Positions 25,947 through 34,810 are shown, counted from the first letter of the stretch. The stretch is DNA of 54,737 nt from Streptomyces endocoffeicus (GCF_016741935.1 NZ_JAERRG010000045.1:1-54737), one strand, 5' to 3'. A program made the numbers and translations. Notes: a model not told the origin generated them from the sequence alone.

Positions 25947-26798
25947 ATGCCCCTGGTTCCCACGCGCGAACTCGTCTCGAAGGCCGCCGCCGCAGGCCGG
26001 GCCGTCGCGGCGTTCAACGTGATCACGCTGGAGCACGCCGAGGCGATCACCGCCGGCGCAGCCGCCGCGGGCGCCCCGGGGGTGATCCTGCAGATCAGCG
26101 AGAACGCCGTACGGTTCCACGGCGGCCGGGTCGAGCCGATCGCGCGGGCCGCGGCCGAGGTCGGCAAGGCCTGTGACGTCGACGTCGCACTGCACATGGA
26201 CCACGTGACGGACATGCGGCTGCTGCGCACGGCGGCCGACGCGGGGTTCTCCTCCGCGATGTTCGACGCCGGGGCGCAGCCGTACGCCGAGAACCTCGCC
26301 GCCACCCGCGCCGCGGCCCAGTGGGCCCACGGCGCGGGCCTGTGGCTGGAGGCCGAACTCGGCTATGTGGGCGGCAAGCCCGACGCCCCCGCGAGCGCCC
26401 ACGCGGCCGGGGTGCGCACCGACCCGCAGGAGGCGGCGCGCTATGTCGCGGACACCGGCGTGGACGCCCTGGCCGTCGCCGTCGGCAGCAGCCACGCGAT
26501 GACCGAACGCTCCGCGACCCTGGACCACGCGCTCATCGAACGCCTGCGGGAGGCCGTGCCCGTACCTCTGGTGCTGCACGGTTCGTCGGGCGTCGGCGAC
26601 GACGATCTGCGACAAGCCGTCCAGGCGGGCATCGTGAAGATCAACATCGGTACCGCTCTCAACGTCGCGTTCACCGGCGCGGTCCGCGAAGCGCTGGGGG
26701 CCCGGCCCGACCTGACCGACCCCCGCCCCTACGTCGCCCAGGGCCGGGAGACGATGGCGGAGACGGTCCGGGTCCTTCTCGGTGTGGTGAGTGGCTGA
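25947..26798 (+). CDS. gatY: GatY/KbaY-type class II tagatose-bisphosphate aldolase
   Basis: This 283-residue zinc-dependent aldolase has LHMDH with Asp85 (catalytic acid) and zinc ligand His86, SSHAM with His183, and VLHGSSG with His211. These positions are offset by exactly three from those of E. coli KbaY as I recall it. AAFNVITLEHAEAI at the N-terminus and KINIGTALN near the C-terminus are also typical of the family. It cleaves tagatose 1,6-bisphosphate into dihydroxyacetone phosphate and glyceraldehyde 3-phosphate. A GAGGGG ribosome site precedes the ATG; a 95-bp gap from the transporter could hold a processing site or minor promoter. A fructose-bisphosphate aldolase is the alternative, but context argues for tagatose. 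Confidence 0.85.
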   Translation: MPLVPTRELVSKAAAAGRAVAAFNVITLEHAEAITAGAAAAGAPGVILQISENAVRFHGGRVEPIARAAAEVGKACDVDVALHMDHVTDMRLLRTAADAGFSSAMFDAGAQPYAENLAATRAAAQWAHGAGLWLEAELGYVGGKPDAPASAHAAGVRTDPQEAARYVADTGVDALAVAVGSSHAMTERSATLDHALIERLREAVPVPLVLHGSSGVGDDDLRQAVQAGIVKINIGTALNVAFTGAVREALGARPDLTDPRPYVAQGRETMAETVRVLLGVVSG

Positions 26799-26851
26799 GC
26801 GGGCCCGAAGCTTTCCCGCACCTGATGTCGCCTGGTCGGTGACGGTTTCCG

Positions 26852-28046
26852 TGCGCCTGCACCCGGGCTGGCGGTGGTCGGCCTCGTCGCTCTAGTCGGC
26901 GGTCTCGCGCAGATGGCAGTCGACGCGGCATGATGATCGACCGTGCTGCTGCGACTGGCCTACCTGGGAGTGACCAACGCGTTCGCGCTGCTGCGTCTGC
27001 TGCCGATGAGCGACCGGGACAAGGATGCGGAGATCCTGGCCCTCCGCCATCAGATCACAGTGCTCGAACGCCAACTCGGTGGTGATCGAGCACGGTTCAC
27101 GCCGAGCGACCGGGCGTTCCTGGCGGCGCTGCTGCACCGGCTGCCGTTACTCGCCCTGCGGCGGGTGCGGCTGCTCATGCGTCCTGACACGGTGCTGCGC
27201 TGGCACCGCGACCTCGCCAGGCGCCGGCATGCCGCCTTATCGCGGCCCAAGCGACCCGGCCGACCTCGTACGGTGCGCTCTATCCGGATTCTGGTACTGC
27301 GTCTGGCGAGGGAGAATCCAAACTGGGGCTACAGGCGTCTGCACGGTGAGCTGCTCGTGCTCGGCGTGAAGGTGGCCGCCTCGACCGTGTGGAAGATCCT
27401 CTAGGACGCGGGCGTCGATCCAGCGACCGACCGGAGTTCCAGCACGTGGGCCGACTTCCTGCGCTCCCAAGCCGACGCCCTCCTGGCCTGTGACTTCTTT
27501 GAGACGGTCACCTTGTCCGGCACGCGGATGTACGTACTCGCGGTGATCGAACACAGCAGTCGCCGCATCCGGATCCTGGGCGCCACCGCACACCCGGCCG
27601 CATCCTGGGTCACACAGGCGGCGAAGAACCTGGTCATGGATCTCGAGGATGTCGGATGCCGGGCACGATTCATGATCAGAGACAGGGACGGGAAGTTCCC
27701 CGTCCTGTTCGACGCTGTCCTCAAGGGCACGGGGATCAAGGTCGTCCTCACCGGCATCCAGATGCCGAGAATGAACTCGGTCATGGAAAGGTGGGAGCAG
27801 ACCTGCAGACACGAGCTCCTGGACCGGACCTTGATCTGGAACCAGCGCCACCTCCTCCACGCCCTACGGGAGTTCGAGGAGTTCTACAACTCCCATCGAC
27901 CGCATCAGGGCATCGCGAACGCCCGACCGCTACACCCACTGCCCACACCAATCGACGATCCGGACAAGCTAAGCCACCTCGACATACGACGCCACGACCG
28001 CGTTGGCGGCATCCTCCACAAATACAGACATGCCGCGTGACCTGCA
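26852..28046 (+). mobile_element. Insertion sequence with interrupted transposase
   Basis: The element covers the transposase at 26943-28040. Its left side from about 26852 matches the truncated copy at 48386-48570, which places the left end near 26852. The right end is near 28046, where the DUF2637 gene is cut. A GCGGCATG appears near both ends in inverted orientation (about 26924 and 28031). Exact ends and target duplication are unresolved. Confidence 0.65.
26943..28040 (+). pseudogene. DDE transposase interrupted by an amber codon
   Basis: Two frames in the same phase are separated by TAG at 27402-27404: the first (26943-27404) ends VAASTVWKIL and the second continues DAGVDPATDRS. Relatives have a lysine or similar residue here, so one AAG-to-TAG change would explain it. 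The N-terminal part has the EILALRHQITVLERQ helix and HTH; the C-terminal part has the DDE core (LACDFFETVTL, FMIRDRDGKFP, and a third region reading MPRMNSVMERWEQTCRHE) and the ending HRPHQGI. The N-V/A-x-x-E pattern is present, so the catalytic residues survive. It is probably inactive as a single polypeptide. Confidence 0.8.
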
Positions 28047-28604
28047 CGGACGAGGTATTCGGCAAGCGCAGGCTTGGCCGTCGTTCTGGGGCGCCGCTGT
28101 CCGACCGGGGTCTTGTCCGTGCTGCGGGGTCGCGGATGGGCGTGGTGCCGGGCTGGGTTGGCTGGTGGTGGCGAGTGCGTGGAGGAGTCCGGGTCCGACC
28201 TCGGCCCAGCCGATCAGGAGGACGGGGCCGACCGCGTCGAAGGCGGCCTTGCCCAGGGCGCCCGCGATCAGTGGGTCGGCGGTGTTCAGTGCCAGGGTCA
28301 TGCCGCTGGAGAGCACCAGCAGCCGCCGGGCCGGACGCAACTGGTCCACCGGTGCACCGTGCAGGGCGAGGTACCGGATGCCGAGCAGCAGGCCGAGGAT
28401 GGACAGGTCGACCGCCGGCGCCACCAGGGGTGCCACCCACGGGGGCACGCCCAGTCGCAGTGCCAGGCTCCATACGTTGCCGAAGCCGAAGAGGAAGGTC
28501 AGGCTGACGACGGCCGCCATCATGCCGGTCACCGCCCGGACCGTGGCCGTGCCGTCCGACGTACCGTCAGGCTCCGGCATAGTGCGGTTGAGAGGTTCAG
28601 ACAT
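28047..28604 (-). pseudogene. DUF2637 (Spd-like) membrane protein, 3' end cut by the IS
   Basis: From the ATG at 28604 the frame gives about 185 genuine residues before running into IS sequence. Several hydrophobic helices are visible (VTGMMAAVVSLTFLFGFG, APAVDLSILGLLLGIRYLAL, AVGPVLLIGWAEVGPGLLHAL), in the pattern of DUF2637 proteins. These are typical of actinomycete integrative and conjugative elements and often lie in spread (spd) operons. The start overlaps the end of the recombinase gene by 8 bp, so both belonged to one operon. The C-terminal cytoplasmic domain, often DNA-binding-like, is lost. This marks 28.0-29.7 kb as remains of a mobile element. Confidence 0.65.
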
Positions 28605-29559
28605 TCTCGCCGATTCCCATCCGCTGGTGGGTCTCCTGGGCACGCTCGGCGGCCGCGCTGGCTCCGTAGTGGCGGGGCATGTCCTCTGAGACCCAGCCCA
28701 TCAGCAGCATCAGGTCACCGGAGTCCCCGTTGGCCCGTTTCCACTCGTGGGCGAAGTTGTGCCGCCACCGGTGGGCATGCACGCCCTTCACCCCGGCGGA
28801 CAGGCCGCGCCGCTTGATCATGATCTTGATGCCGTTGGGCGCCAGCCGCCGCCCGCCGCGCTCGGCCAGCCACAGATCCGGCAGCTCGGCGCCCTTGCGC
28901 TTCGCCCGTGCCCGCAGATATCGGCTCACCGCGCGCGCCGTTTTCGGGCCGAAGCGCACGCGGCGGTCGCGGCTGCCCTTGCCGTGGTAGTGCACCGAGT
29001 CGGTGACCAGGTCAATGTCGTCGAGGGTGAGGTTGCCGACCTCGGACAGGCGGGCGCCTGTGTTGTAGTAGAGCCGGATGATGGCCTCGTCCCGCAGTTG
29101 GAGGAACGCCTTGCCTTTGCAGGCGGCCAGCACCTTCCTGGTGTCGTCGTCACGGATGACCGGGATCAGCTTCTTCACGGTCTTGGGCTGGCGGACACGT
29201 TCCATCGGGGAGCGGTCGATCTCCTCCTCGTCCAGCATCAGCCACTTGAAGAACTGCTGGAGTCCCTTGTGCTTGTTCAACGCGGTCGACGCCGACCGTG
29301 TCTCGATCATCCAACCCTGGAACGCCTCGATGTGGGCGCGGGTGACCTCAGTCGGATCCTCGGCCGCGTCGTCCGTCTCGAGGTCGGGCGTGGCGTTCTC
29401 GTTCAGGTAGCGGGCGAGCTGGGCGGCGGCGAGGAGGTAGTTGTAGCGGGTGGTCTCCGGGTAGTTGCCCGCCCGCAGCGAGCGGTCCCAGTCCCGCAGG
29501 AAGCCGTCCCAGGTCTTGGGGAGTCCTGCGGTGATCTTGTCCAGGTCCAGAAGCGGCAT
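28597..29559 (-). CDS. XerD-like tyrosine recombinase
   Basis: This 320-residue protein has an N-terminal SAM-like core-binding domain (about residues 15-130: TWDGFLRDWDRSLR, TALNKHKGLQQFFKWLM) and a C-terminal catalytic domain. The visible catalytic set is Arg in GARLSEV, His/Arg in AHRWRHNF, Trp replacing the third histidine in LLMGW, and the tyrosine in PRHYGAS, so it looks active. GGAGG lies 10 bp before the ATG. It differs from the tRNA-Pro integrases at 1-333 and 46673: it is shorter and its 5' end, not its 3' end, faces the tRNA-Pro fragment at 29677. It could be an integrase of a different element or a resolvase-like recombinase. Confidence 0.88.
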   Translation of the reverse strand: MPLLDLDKITAGLPKTWDGFLRDWDRSLRAGNYPETTRYNYLLAAAQLARYLNENATPDLETDDAAEDPTEVTRAHIEAFQGWMIETRSASTALNKHKGLQQFFKWLMLDEEEIDRSPMERVRQPKTVKKLIPVIRDDDTRKVLAACKGKAFLQLRDEAIIRLYYNTGARLSEVGNLTLDDIDLVTDSVHYHGKGSRDRRVRFGPKTARAVSRYLRARAKRKGAELPDLWLAERGGRRLAPNGIKIMIKRRGLSAGVKGVHAHRWRHNFAHEWKRANGDSGDLMLLMGWVSEDMPRHYGASAAAERAQETHQRMGIGENV

Positions 29560-29633
29560 GGAGAGAAAGCCTCCGAGTCAAGGTGTCGGTGAGCGGCGTG
29601 CTCGACCTCGACGCAGGAAACGGGAGCGCGAAA

Positions 29634-29671
29634 AGAGGGCCCTCACAGGTGTTGACCTGCGAAGACCCTCT
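29634..29671. terminator. Two-step hairpin beside attachment core 2
   Basis: An outer stem AGAGGG/CCCTCT encloses an inner stem CAGGT-gttg-ACCTG. It lies between the recombinase start and the tRNA-Pro fragment and ends 5 bp before the core. It could stop transcription coming through the tRNA side or be a recombinase arm site. Confidence 0.5.
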
Positions 29672-29676
29672 GCACC

Positions 29677-29719
29677 GTCGGGACGACAGGATTTGAACCT
29701 GCGCCCCCTTGACCCCCAG
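29677..29719 (-). repeat. Attachment-site core, copy 2: 3' fragment of tRNA-Pro(GGG)
   Basis: The same 43 bp as copy 1 with one substitution (GCGC for GCGA in plus-strand reading, just inside the T-arm). Beyond the anticodon loop the sequence diverges and the anticodon stem cannot form, so this is a fragment only. The XerD-like recombinase starts 118 bp away, and the defence island begins on the other side. Confidence 0.8.
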
Positions 29720-29750
29720 CCGCGCGGCAATTCTCCCCATATACTCTACT

Positions 29751-29993
29751 TTAAGAGTCTCGCAGACCTGTCGCGCCGTCAAGCTCCATAGGGCGCTCTA
29801 CGCGGAAGCGGTCAAGTGGCAACAGGGTGCTCCCCACAAGGGCAGCTGCGGTCGGTCGATCTGCCCGACGCAGCACCGCGACCTCGTGGCGGAGAATGAA
29901 AATCTCGGCGTTGCTCGCGGCGGTCGATTGGCCCAGCAAAAGGAAGCAGCCCAGCAGTCGACAGACGATCAGGTAGAGCAGTCGCAGGCCCAC
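29751..29993 (-). pseudogene. Transposase N-terminal remnant
   Basis: The 80-residue frame begins MGLRLLYLIVCRLLGCFLLL and contains AEIFILRHEVAVLRR, the start of a common actinobacterial integrase-core transposase. After this the sequence no longer matches, so only the first 45 residues are recognisable. It sits directly against attachment core 2, the inner border of the defence island. Confidence 0.5.
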
Positions 29994-30091
29994 GATCAGT
30001 GATCACGCCCATGCCTGGGCGATCACAAAGCCCCAGGTCAACCACCGTACGGCAATAAAGACACCCTTCAGGCACCGTCTGGGCGCGCACG

Positions 30092-30346
30092 GTGACCAGC
30101 CTTCCACCCCGATGGCACGAAGCGGCCGCAGCCAGCAGACGAGTGCTGGTGGTGTACGGGTTCGGGTTCACGCTGGAGGAACCGGCCCAGCGGCGCCCTG
30201 CGTTCGCCTCCCCGCAAGCCTTCGCTGAGCACTTCCACACGGCCGCCGCCTGCGGGATGCTGACGGCCGCGTTCGTGGCGTGGGACTCTGCGCAGCCTCA
30301 GCGGCGCACCCGCCGTCAACAGGGCCGCAAGCGGCGCAATCGGTGA
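30092..30346 (+). CDS. Small hypothetical protein
   Basis: The 84-residue frame has reasonable codon bias in its middle (VLVVYGFGFTLEEPAQRRP, then FAEHFHTAAACGMLTAAFVAW) and a basic tail. I do not recognise it. No ribosome site is clear. Together with the transposase remnant it is the only content of the 0.8-kb stretch between attachment core 2 and the HNH gene. It may be a remnant. Confidence 0.3.
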   Translation: MTSLPPRWHEAAAASRRVLVVYGFGFTLEEPAQRRPAFASPQAFAEHFHTAAACGMLTAAFVAWDSAQPQRRTRRQQGRKRRNR

Positions 30347-30514
30347 CGCAGGGGCCGTTTGCCAAACATGTCCGTCCGAAACTGTGAACCGCCGTGCCGA
30401 GGCAACGTGGCCACCGGGCCAGTGCCCTCTCGGCCCAAGATCTCGCGTCTGCTGCGTACACGCCTACTGTTCAACTCGAAATCTATAGGGAGCGAAAGGG
30501 CTGAGTAGAGCCGG

Positions 30515-31639
30515 TCAAGCCGGTGCGGCAGGCGGGAAGTGCTTGGCGCGGAAGTTGGCGAGGGTCTGCTCCAGGCCGTCGATGGTCAGCCGCCAGAACT
30601 CCCAGCCGTCGATCTTGCTGCTGCCGGTCGCTGCCCGGGCTGCGGTGGTCGGAGTGCGCCAGGGGCGTTTCCCGATACTGATCCACCCGTCGGTGTCCAG
30701 GACAGCATGGTGCACCTTCTTGTTGTGCTGGCCGGTCAGCGTGATGCCGGCCTCCAGGTCGTCCGGATCCAGATATCGCAGCAGGTCTCGCAGGTCGACG
30801 TAGGAACGTGCCTGGTCGATAGCCGAGGTACCTGCGGGCACGGTTGCGGGCTGGGTCGACACGTCTATCTGCTGGTCGCAGGCGCGCTGTAGGGCCAGGG
30901 CAGTCGCAGCTGCCGAGCTCCATTGCGCTTGGGGCCCCACCTTTTCGTCGATCAGCTGTTGGGCACCAGGCGCATCCAAGAGACGGGCGAGCACAGTGAC
31001 TTCCCGCATGAGGTGGCTGCGTTGCGCGATGATCCGTGAGTCGTTGAGCGCAAGGATCCGTATGGTTTCTTCGGCGCGGCACACACCGATGTTCGCCTCG
31101 GCCTGCGAGTAGGGTACGTCACTGCGCCGGGCGTAGCCGGATGTGTCGAAACCCAGGAGGTTGGGGTCGCCGCGGCGGGCCGGGTCCAGGAGCAGCGGTT
31201 GTTCCAGGTTCAGGTCGTCACGTGGGTGACGGGCGCGCGTGCCGGCCAGGAGCGGGAACTGACTGCCCTTGGCACGACCTTCCGGCACACCGTTGAACCT
31301 GGCTCCGCCGCTGTTGCAGTGCTTGCAGGCGATGCGGTAGTTCGACACCTCGTAGGCCAGCCACCAGTAGCCCTGGTGACCGCGCACATCGAGTACCTCG
31401 GACTTCGGCCGGAAGTGGTCGACGTTGACATCCGCGCGCAGGATGAGGGTTTCGCAGTACCAGCACTTGCCGCCGACGAGTTCGAGCAGCTGGTCGCGTA
31501 CGGCGTCCTCGGTCCAGTGCGCGGTGAAAGCGCGCTCCGTGTTGCCGGCCATCGCGGCTCTCACGACGTTCAGAGTGCGTTCGGTCTTGGCTACCCACGC
31601 CGCCGGGGCGGTGAGCCCGCTGATGTCCACATGTCTCAT
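30515..31639 (-). CDS. HNH endonuclease (PtuB-like) of the restriction-associated pair
   Basis: This 374-residue cytoplasmic protein has an HNH/zinc-finger nuclease core: Cys59-x2-Cys62 (CWYCE), Asp74-His75 in VDHFRPK, then GYWWLAYEVSNYRIACKHCN with Cys105-x2-Cys108 and the final Asn. This is the layout of the TIGR02646-type HNH proteins, including PtuB of Septu systems. The C-terminal 200 residues have no motif I recognise. It starts 5 bp after the stop of the AAA ATPase gene, so the two are cotranscribed and probably form a complex, as PtuA and PtuB do. It is the last gene of the five-gene minus-strand restriction operon and may cut DNA or RNA on activation. All catalytic residues are present. 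Confidence 0.85.
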   Translation of the reverse strand: MRHVDISGLTAPAAWVAKTERTLNVVRAAMAGNTERAFTAHWTEDAVRDQLLELVGGKCWYCETLILRADVNVDHFRPKSEVLDVRGHQGYWWLAYEVSNYRIACKHCNSGGARFNGVPEGRAKGSQFPLLAGTRARHPRDDLNLEQPLLLDPARRGDPNLLGFDTSGYARRSDVPYSQAEANIGVCRAEETIRILALNDSRIIAQRSHLMREVTVLARLLDAPGAQQLIDEKVGPQAQWSSAAATALALQRACDQQIDVSTQPATVPAGTSAIDQARSYVDLRDLLRYLDPDDLEAGITLTGQHNKKVHHAVLDTDGWISIGKRPWRTPTTAARAATGSSKIDGWEFWRLTIDGLEQTLANFRAKHFPPAAPA

Positions 31640-31644
31640 GGGCG

Positions 31645-33279
31645 TCAGATCACCGATGAGAAGCGCTCGTCGAACAGTTCGGCGATCAAGGCCTGCAGCT
31701 CATCGGGCGATGGCGGGTTGGGGCCCCGGGCCGCCTCGACGAGGGCGATGCGTCTGCGGTGGAGCTCGGCGAGGAAGGACGCCACGAGCGGATCGCGGTT
31801 AGAGGTGGGAAAACCCATGGCGTCGAGCTGGGCGGTGACGTCGCGGAGTTCTGCCTGCTTGACCGGATCGTGTTCCGCTTCTGGGAGCAGCGCATACTGG
31901 CGGTCAATCAGTTCTTGGGTGTACTCATCAAGTTGAGTGGGCAGCCCGAACAGGTCGGTGGTCAGCAGTCCGCCAGCGCCTTGTCCCCGCGGGTTGGTTC
32001 TGGGGATCACTGCGGTGGCCTGTCCCTCGTCGTCGGTGGTGACGACGCGGATCTGCTCGCGGGTCATGTTGGCCACCAGGAGCGGTTCGTGGGTGGCGGT
32101 GAGGAACTGCGAGTCATGATGTGGTCCCAGCACGCTGCGCACGGAAGTATACCAGCGCCGACTCCACTCGGGGTGGAAATGCGAATCGGGTTCGTCCAAG
32201 AGGAACAGCGACTCATGCGCCCGCTGGAGCCTCAGGAGGCCCAAAATGGTCAGGAGTTGCTGCTCCCCCGAGCTCAGGTCGTCAAGGCCTAGCGTGAGTG
32301 CGCCGGGCTTGTCCAGGCGGACGTCGACTGTGAGGTAGCCGGCGTCGAGCAGGGTGGTCAGCAGGCCGAACATCGACAGGTCGCTGTCGAAGAGGTTGCG
32401 GAACGCGCGGACGTCCTCGGAGGTGCCCAGGACGATCTGGAACCCGTCGGCAGGGCTTCCGGCGCCGTCCACAGGGTCGGCGTCGGGGATGAGGCCAAAC
32501 CGGCCTGACTCTGCGGCGGCCGCGAACAGGGTGCGAGCGGGCCCGCCCAGACCCCAGTACGGAAGCACGGCCAGGTGCGGGATGCGTGCGGCACGGGGCG
32601 CCCTGATCCGCAGGACTGCGGAGGCCACGCGCTGGATGTAGGCGTGGCGTCGCAGGTAGGTGTCGAACGAGTCGGCCCAGTGGGTGGTCTGTGCGAGCAG
32701 CAGCAGAGGCAGGTGGGCGGGGGTACAGAGGAAGACGGGCGTGTACAGAGGACAGCTGATGGGCAGGGTGAGCTGCTCCGACCACAGTTCTTCCGGTGAG
32801 TGGTGCGCCCGCCACTCGTCAAAGCCTCCCGTCCACTGCTGGCGCCATTCGCTGACGCGGCGTGCGGCGAAGCGGCGATGCTGGTCGAACTCCGTTGTCC
32901 AGGGGGTCTGGGAGTGCGCCTGGTAGCCAAAGACATGATCGGGAAGATGATCCGGCCAGTGCGCCCGGGCCACACGCGTCGCCCGACCCCCGCCTTCGGA
33001 CACACTCAGTTGGGGGGAAGCCTCGGGCGAGGTCTGGACGGCCCGGACAGTCTTGCCGTGCACCACATAGTGGATCTCGAAGGCGAACGCCGCACGGTGT
33101 CCTGGCCGGTGGAGGGCGCCGAAGATCTCGGCGAGCGCATGCAGGGCCCGCGACTTGCCGCCGCCGTTGGGGCCGATCAGTGTGGCGATGGCATGGCCGC
33201 CGTCGAGTGCGTCCGTGAGATCTAGCTCGAAATGGTGAAGCCCCCGGTAGGAGGGAAGAGTCAGTCGCAGCAGCCGCAC
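31645..33279 (-). CDS. Restriction-associated AAA/ABC-type ATPase (PtuA-like)
   Basis: The GTG at 33279, preceded by GGGGGG, starts MRLLRLTLPSYRGL and gives 544 residues; the frame continues upstream only as non-coding sequence. The single ABC-type ATPase domain has Walker A GPNGGGKS (about residues 36-43), the signature LSSGEQQLL and Walker B LFLLDEPDSHFHP, followed by a switch histidine in LTATHEP. There is no long coiled coil; the middle is an Arg- and Trp-rich insertion. It resembles the 'restriction system-associated' OLD/PtuA class that controls a partner HNH nuclease. It lies between hsdM (34-bp gap) and the HNH gene (5-bp gap). A role as sensor and motor that licenses the HNH protein is inferred. 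Confidence 0.85.
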   Translation of the reverse strand: MRLLRLTLPSYRGLHHFELDLTDALDGGHAIATLIGPNGGGKSRALHALAEIFGALHRPGHRAAFAFEIHYVVHGKTVRAVQTSPEASPQLSVSEGGGRATRVARAHWPDHLPDHVFGYQAHSQTPWTTEFDQHRRFAARRVSEWRQQWTGGFDEWRAHHSPEELWSEQLTLPISCPLYTPVFLCTPAHLPLLLLAQTTHWADSFDTYLRRHAYIQRVASAVLRIRAPRAARIPHLAVLPYWGLGGPARTLFAAAAESGRFGLIPDADPVDGAGSPADGFQIVLGTSEDVRAFRNLFDSDLSMFGLLTTLLDAGYLTVDVRLDKPGALTLGLDDLSSGEQQLLTILGLLRLQRAHESLFLLDEPDSHFHPEWSRRWYTSVRSVLGPHHDSQFLTATHEPLLVANMTREQIRVVTTDDEGQATAVIPRTNPRGQGAGGLLTTDLFGLPTQLDEYTQELIDRQYALLPEAEHDPVKQAELRDVTAQLDAMGFPTSNRDPLVASFLAELHRRRIALVEAARGPNPPSPDELQALIAELFDERFSSVI

Positions 33280-33313
33280 GCCATCCCCCCGGTCATGGCA
33301 CCTCTGATGGCGT

Positions 33314-34810
33314 TCACTGCTCCGCCTCCGGATCCGGGCCGCCACCGTGCACCCCATACGGGCGCAGCGCTTCGGTCAGGGCTGCGAACTCGGCCAAGGC
33401 CGCTCTCAGTTCAGCGGTGACCTCTTCGGCCATGCGGTGCAGGTCGGACTCGGGCTCATCGAGCATGAAGGGCTCGGCTGGGGGTTCGGCGACCTGAAGA
33501 TCCAGGTTGGCGCCGTGCCTGGCGAGCACCTCCTCCACGGTAAAGGACCGGAAGTGGGGTGTCTCGACTCGTTCGCTGCGGGGCCGTCCAGGCCGGTAGG
33601 CGGACACGAAGTCGCCGTAGTCGGCGCCGGTCAGCGCGGTGATCTTGGCTGGCGCTGCGTGCTGGGAGCGCAGGTCGTACACCCACAGCCGTTTCGTCGA
33701 TGGGCTGCCGTCCGGCCGTGGGTCGGGCTTGTCGAAGAACAGGATGCTGGCCTTGAGGCCGCCGGCGTAGAAGATGCCCGTGGGAAGCCGGAGCAGGGTG
33801 TGCACGTCACACGCGGTCAGCAGGCGCCGTCGGATCAGCTCACCGGCCCCGCCTTCGAACAGCACGCTGTCGGGCACCACGACCGCTGCCCGCCCGTCGG
33901 TCTCCAGCAGGGTATAGACGTGCTGGAGGAAGTTCAGCTGCCGGCTGGTGGTTCCCGTCCAGAAGTCCTCCCGGTAGGGCGCCTCGCTGGTGGAGCGTCG
34001 GCCGAACGGGGGCGAGGTGAGCACCAGCGTCGCGCGCCGCACCGCCGGGTCGGCAAGCGCATCACCCACGGTAACGCAGGGGTTGGCCGCGTCGGCTTGG
34101 GTCACTCCGTGCAGCACGAGGTTCGTCGTGGCCAGCCGTGCCGTGGCGTCGACGAGTTCGGTGCCGAAGAAGGCGTCCGCGTTGAGCCGCGCCCGCTGGG
34201 CCGAGGTGACACCGGAAGGAAAGTGATCGATCAGATATTCGAATGCTTTGATCAGGAAGCCTCCGGTACCGCAGGCCGGGTCCGTGATCGTGTCATCGAT
34301 GCCGGGCTGGACACACTGGACGATCGTCTCGATCAGCGGCCGGGGCGTGAAGTACTGGCCCGCACCGGTCTTCTGGTCCGCGCTCAAGCGGGCCAGCAGC
34401 GCCTCGAAGATGGCACCGCTGTCGCCTCCGGACCAGTGGCGCCGGTCGACCAGGTCGATCATGCGGTGGAGGTTGGTCGGCTCCGGGATGCGGTTTTGTG
34501 CCCTGCGGAAGAGCAGCCCGAGCGTGCCGGGTCGGGAGGCGAGGCGGACCAGAGTCTGCTCGTAGACCAGGAACTGGCGGTCGCGGGCCGCGGACAGGAG
34601 CTGTCCCCACGCGTCGTAGCCAAGCACGTCCTGTGAGTTGAGCGGGCGGTGACGTTGTTCGTGAACGCGCTTGAGGAGGATCAGGCAGGAGAGTTGCTCG
34701 ACGTATTCCAGGCCCGAGATGCCGTCTTCTCGCAGCGCACCACCGAAGGACCACAGGAGCTCCACAAGGTCCTGGTCGTACTCGGGGCGGGACGAGACAG
34801 TGGGGTTCAC
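33314..34810 (-). CDS. hsdM: Type I restriction-modification DNA methyltransferase subunit
   Basis: The GTG at 34810 overlaps the hsdS stop by 4 bp, is preceded by AGGAG, and gives 498 residues; the longer frame runs antisense through hsdS. An N-terminal helical HsdM domain (EYDQDLVELLWSFGGALRED, EYVEQLSCLILLKRV) precedes the N6-adenine methyltransferase fold: TGAGQYFTPRPLIE, SAM-binding motif I DPACGTGGFL (177-186) and the catalytic tetrapeptide SPPF (266-269) where most HsdM have NPPF. The subunit methylates the sequence chosen by HsdS and also forms part of the restriction complex. Ser in the first catalytic position is seen in some methyltransferases, so activity is likely but not certain. 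Confidence 0.9.
   Translation of the reverse strand: MNPTVSSRPEYDQDLVELLWSFGGALREDGISGLEYVEQLSCLILLKRVHEQRHRPLNSQDVLGYDAWGQLLSAARDRQFLVYEQTLVRLASRPGTLGLLFRRAQNRIPEPTNLHRMIDLVDRRHWSGGDSGAIFEALLARLSADQKTGAGQYFTPRPLIETIVQCVQPGIDDTITDPACGTGGFLIKAFEYLIDHFPSGVTSAQRARLNADAFFGTELVDATARLATTNLVLHGVTQADAANPCVTVGDALADPAVRRATLVLTSPPFGRRSTSEAPYREDFWTGTTSRQLNFLQHVYTLLETDGRAAVVVPDSVLFEGGAGELIRRRLLTACDVHTLLRLPTGIFYAGGLKASILFFDKPDPRPDGSPSTKRLWVYDLRSQHAAPAKITALTGADYGDFVSAYRPGRPRSERVETPHFRSFTVEEVLARHGANLDLQVAEPPAEPFMLDEPESDLHRMAEEVTAELRAALAEFAALTEALRPYGVHGGGPDPEAEQ

Noticed and set aside
27402..27404. Amber codon as pyrrolysine or programmed readthrough
   Set aside because: No sign of pyrrolysine genes in the window and no special context; a simple nonsense mutation in a mobile element is more likely.
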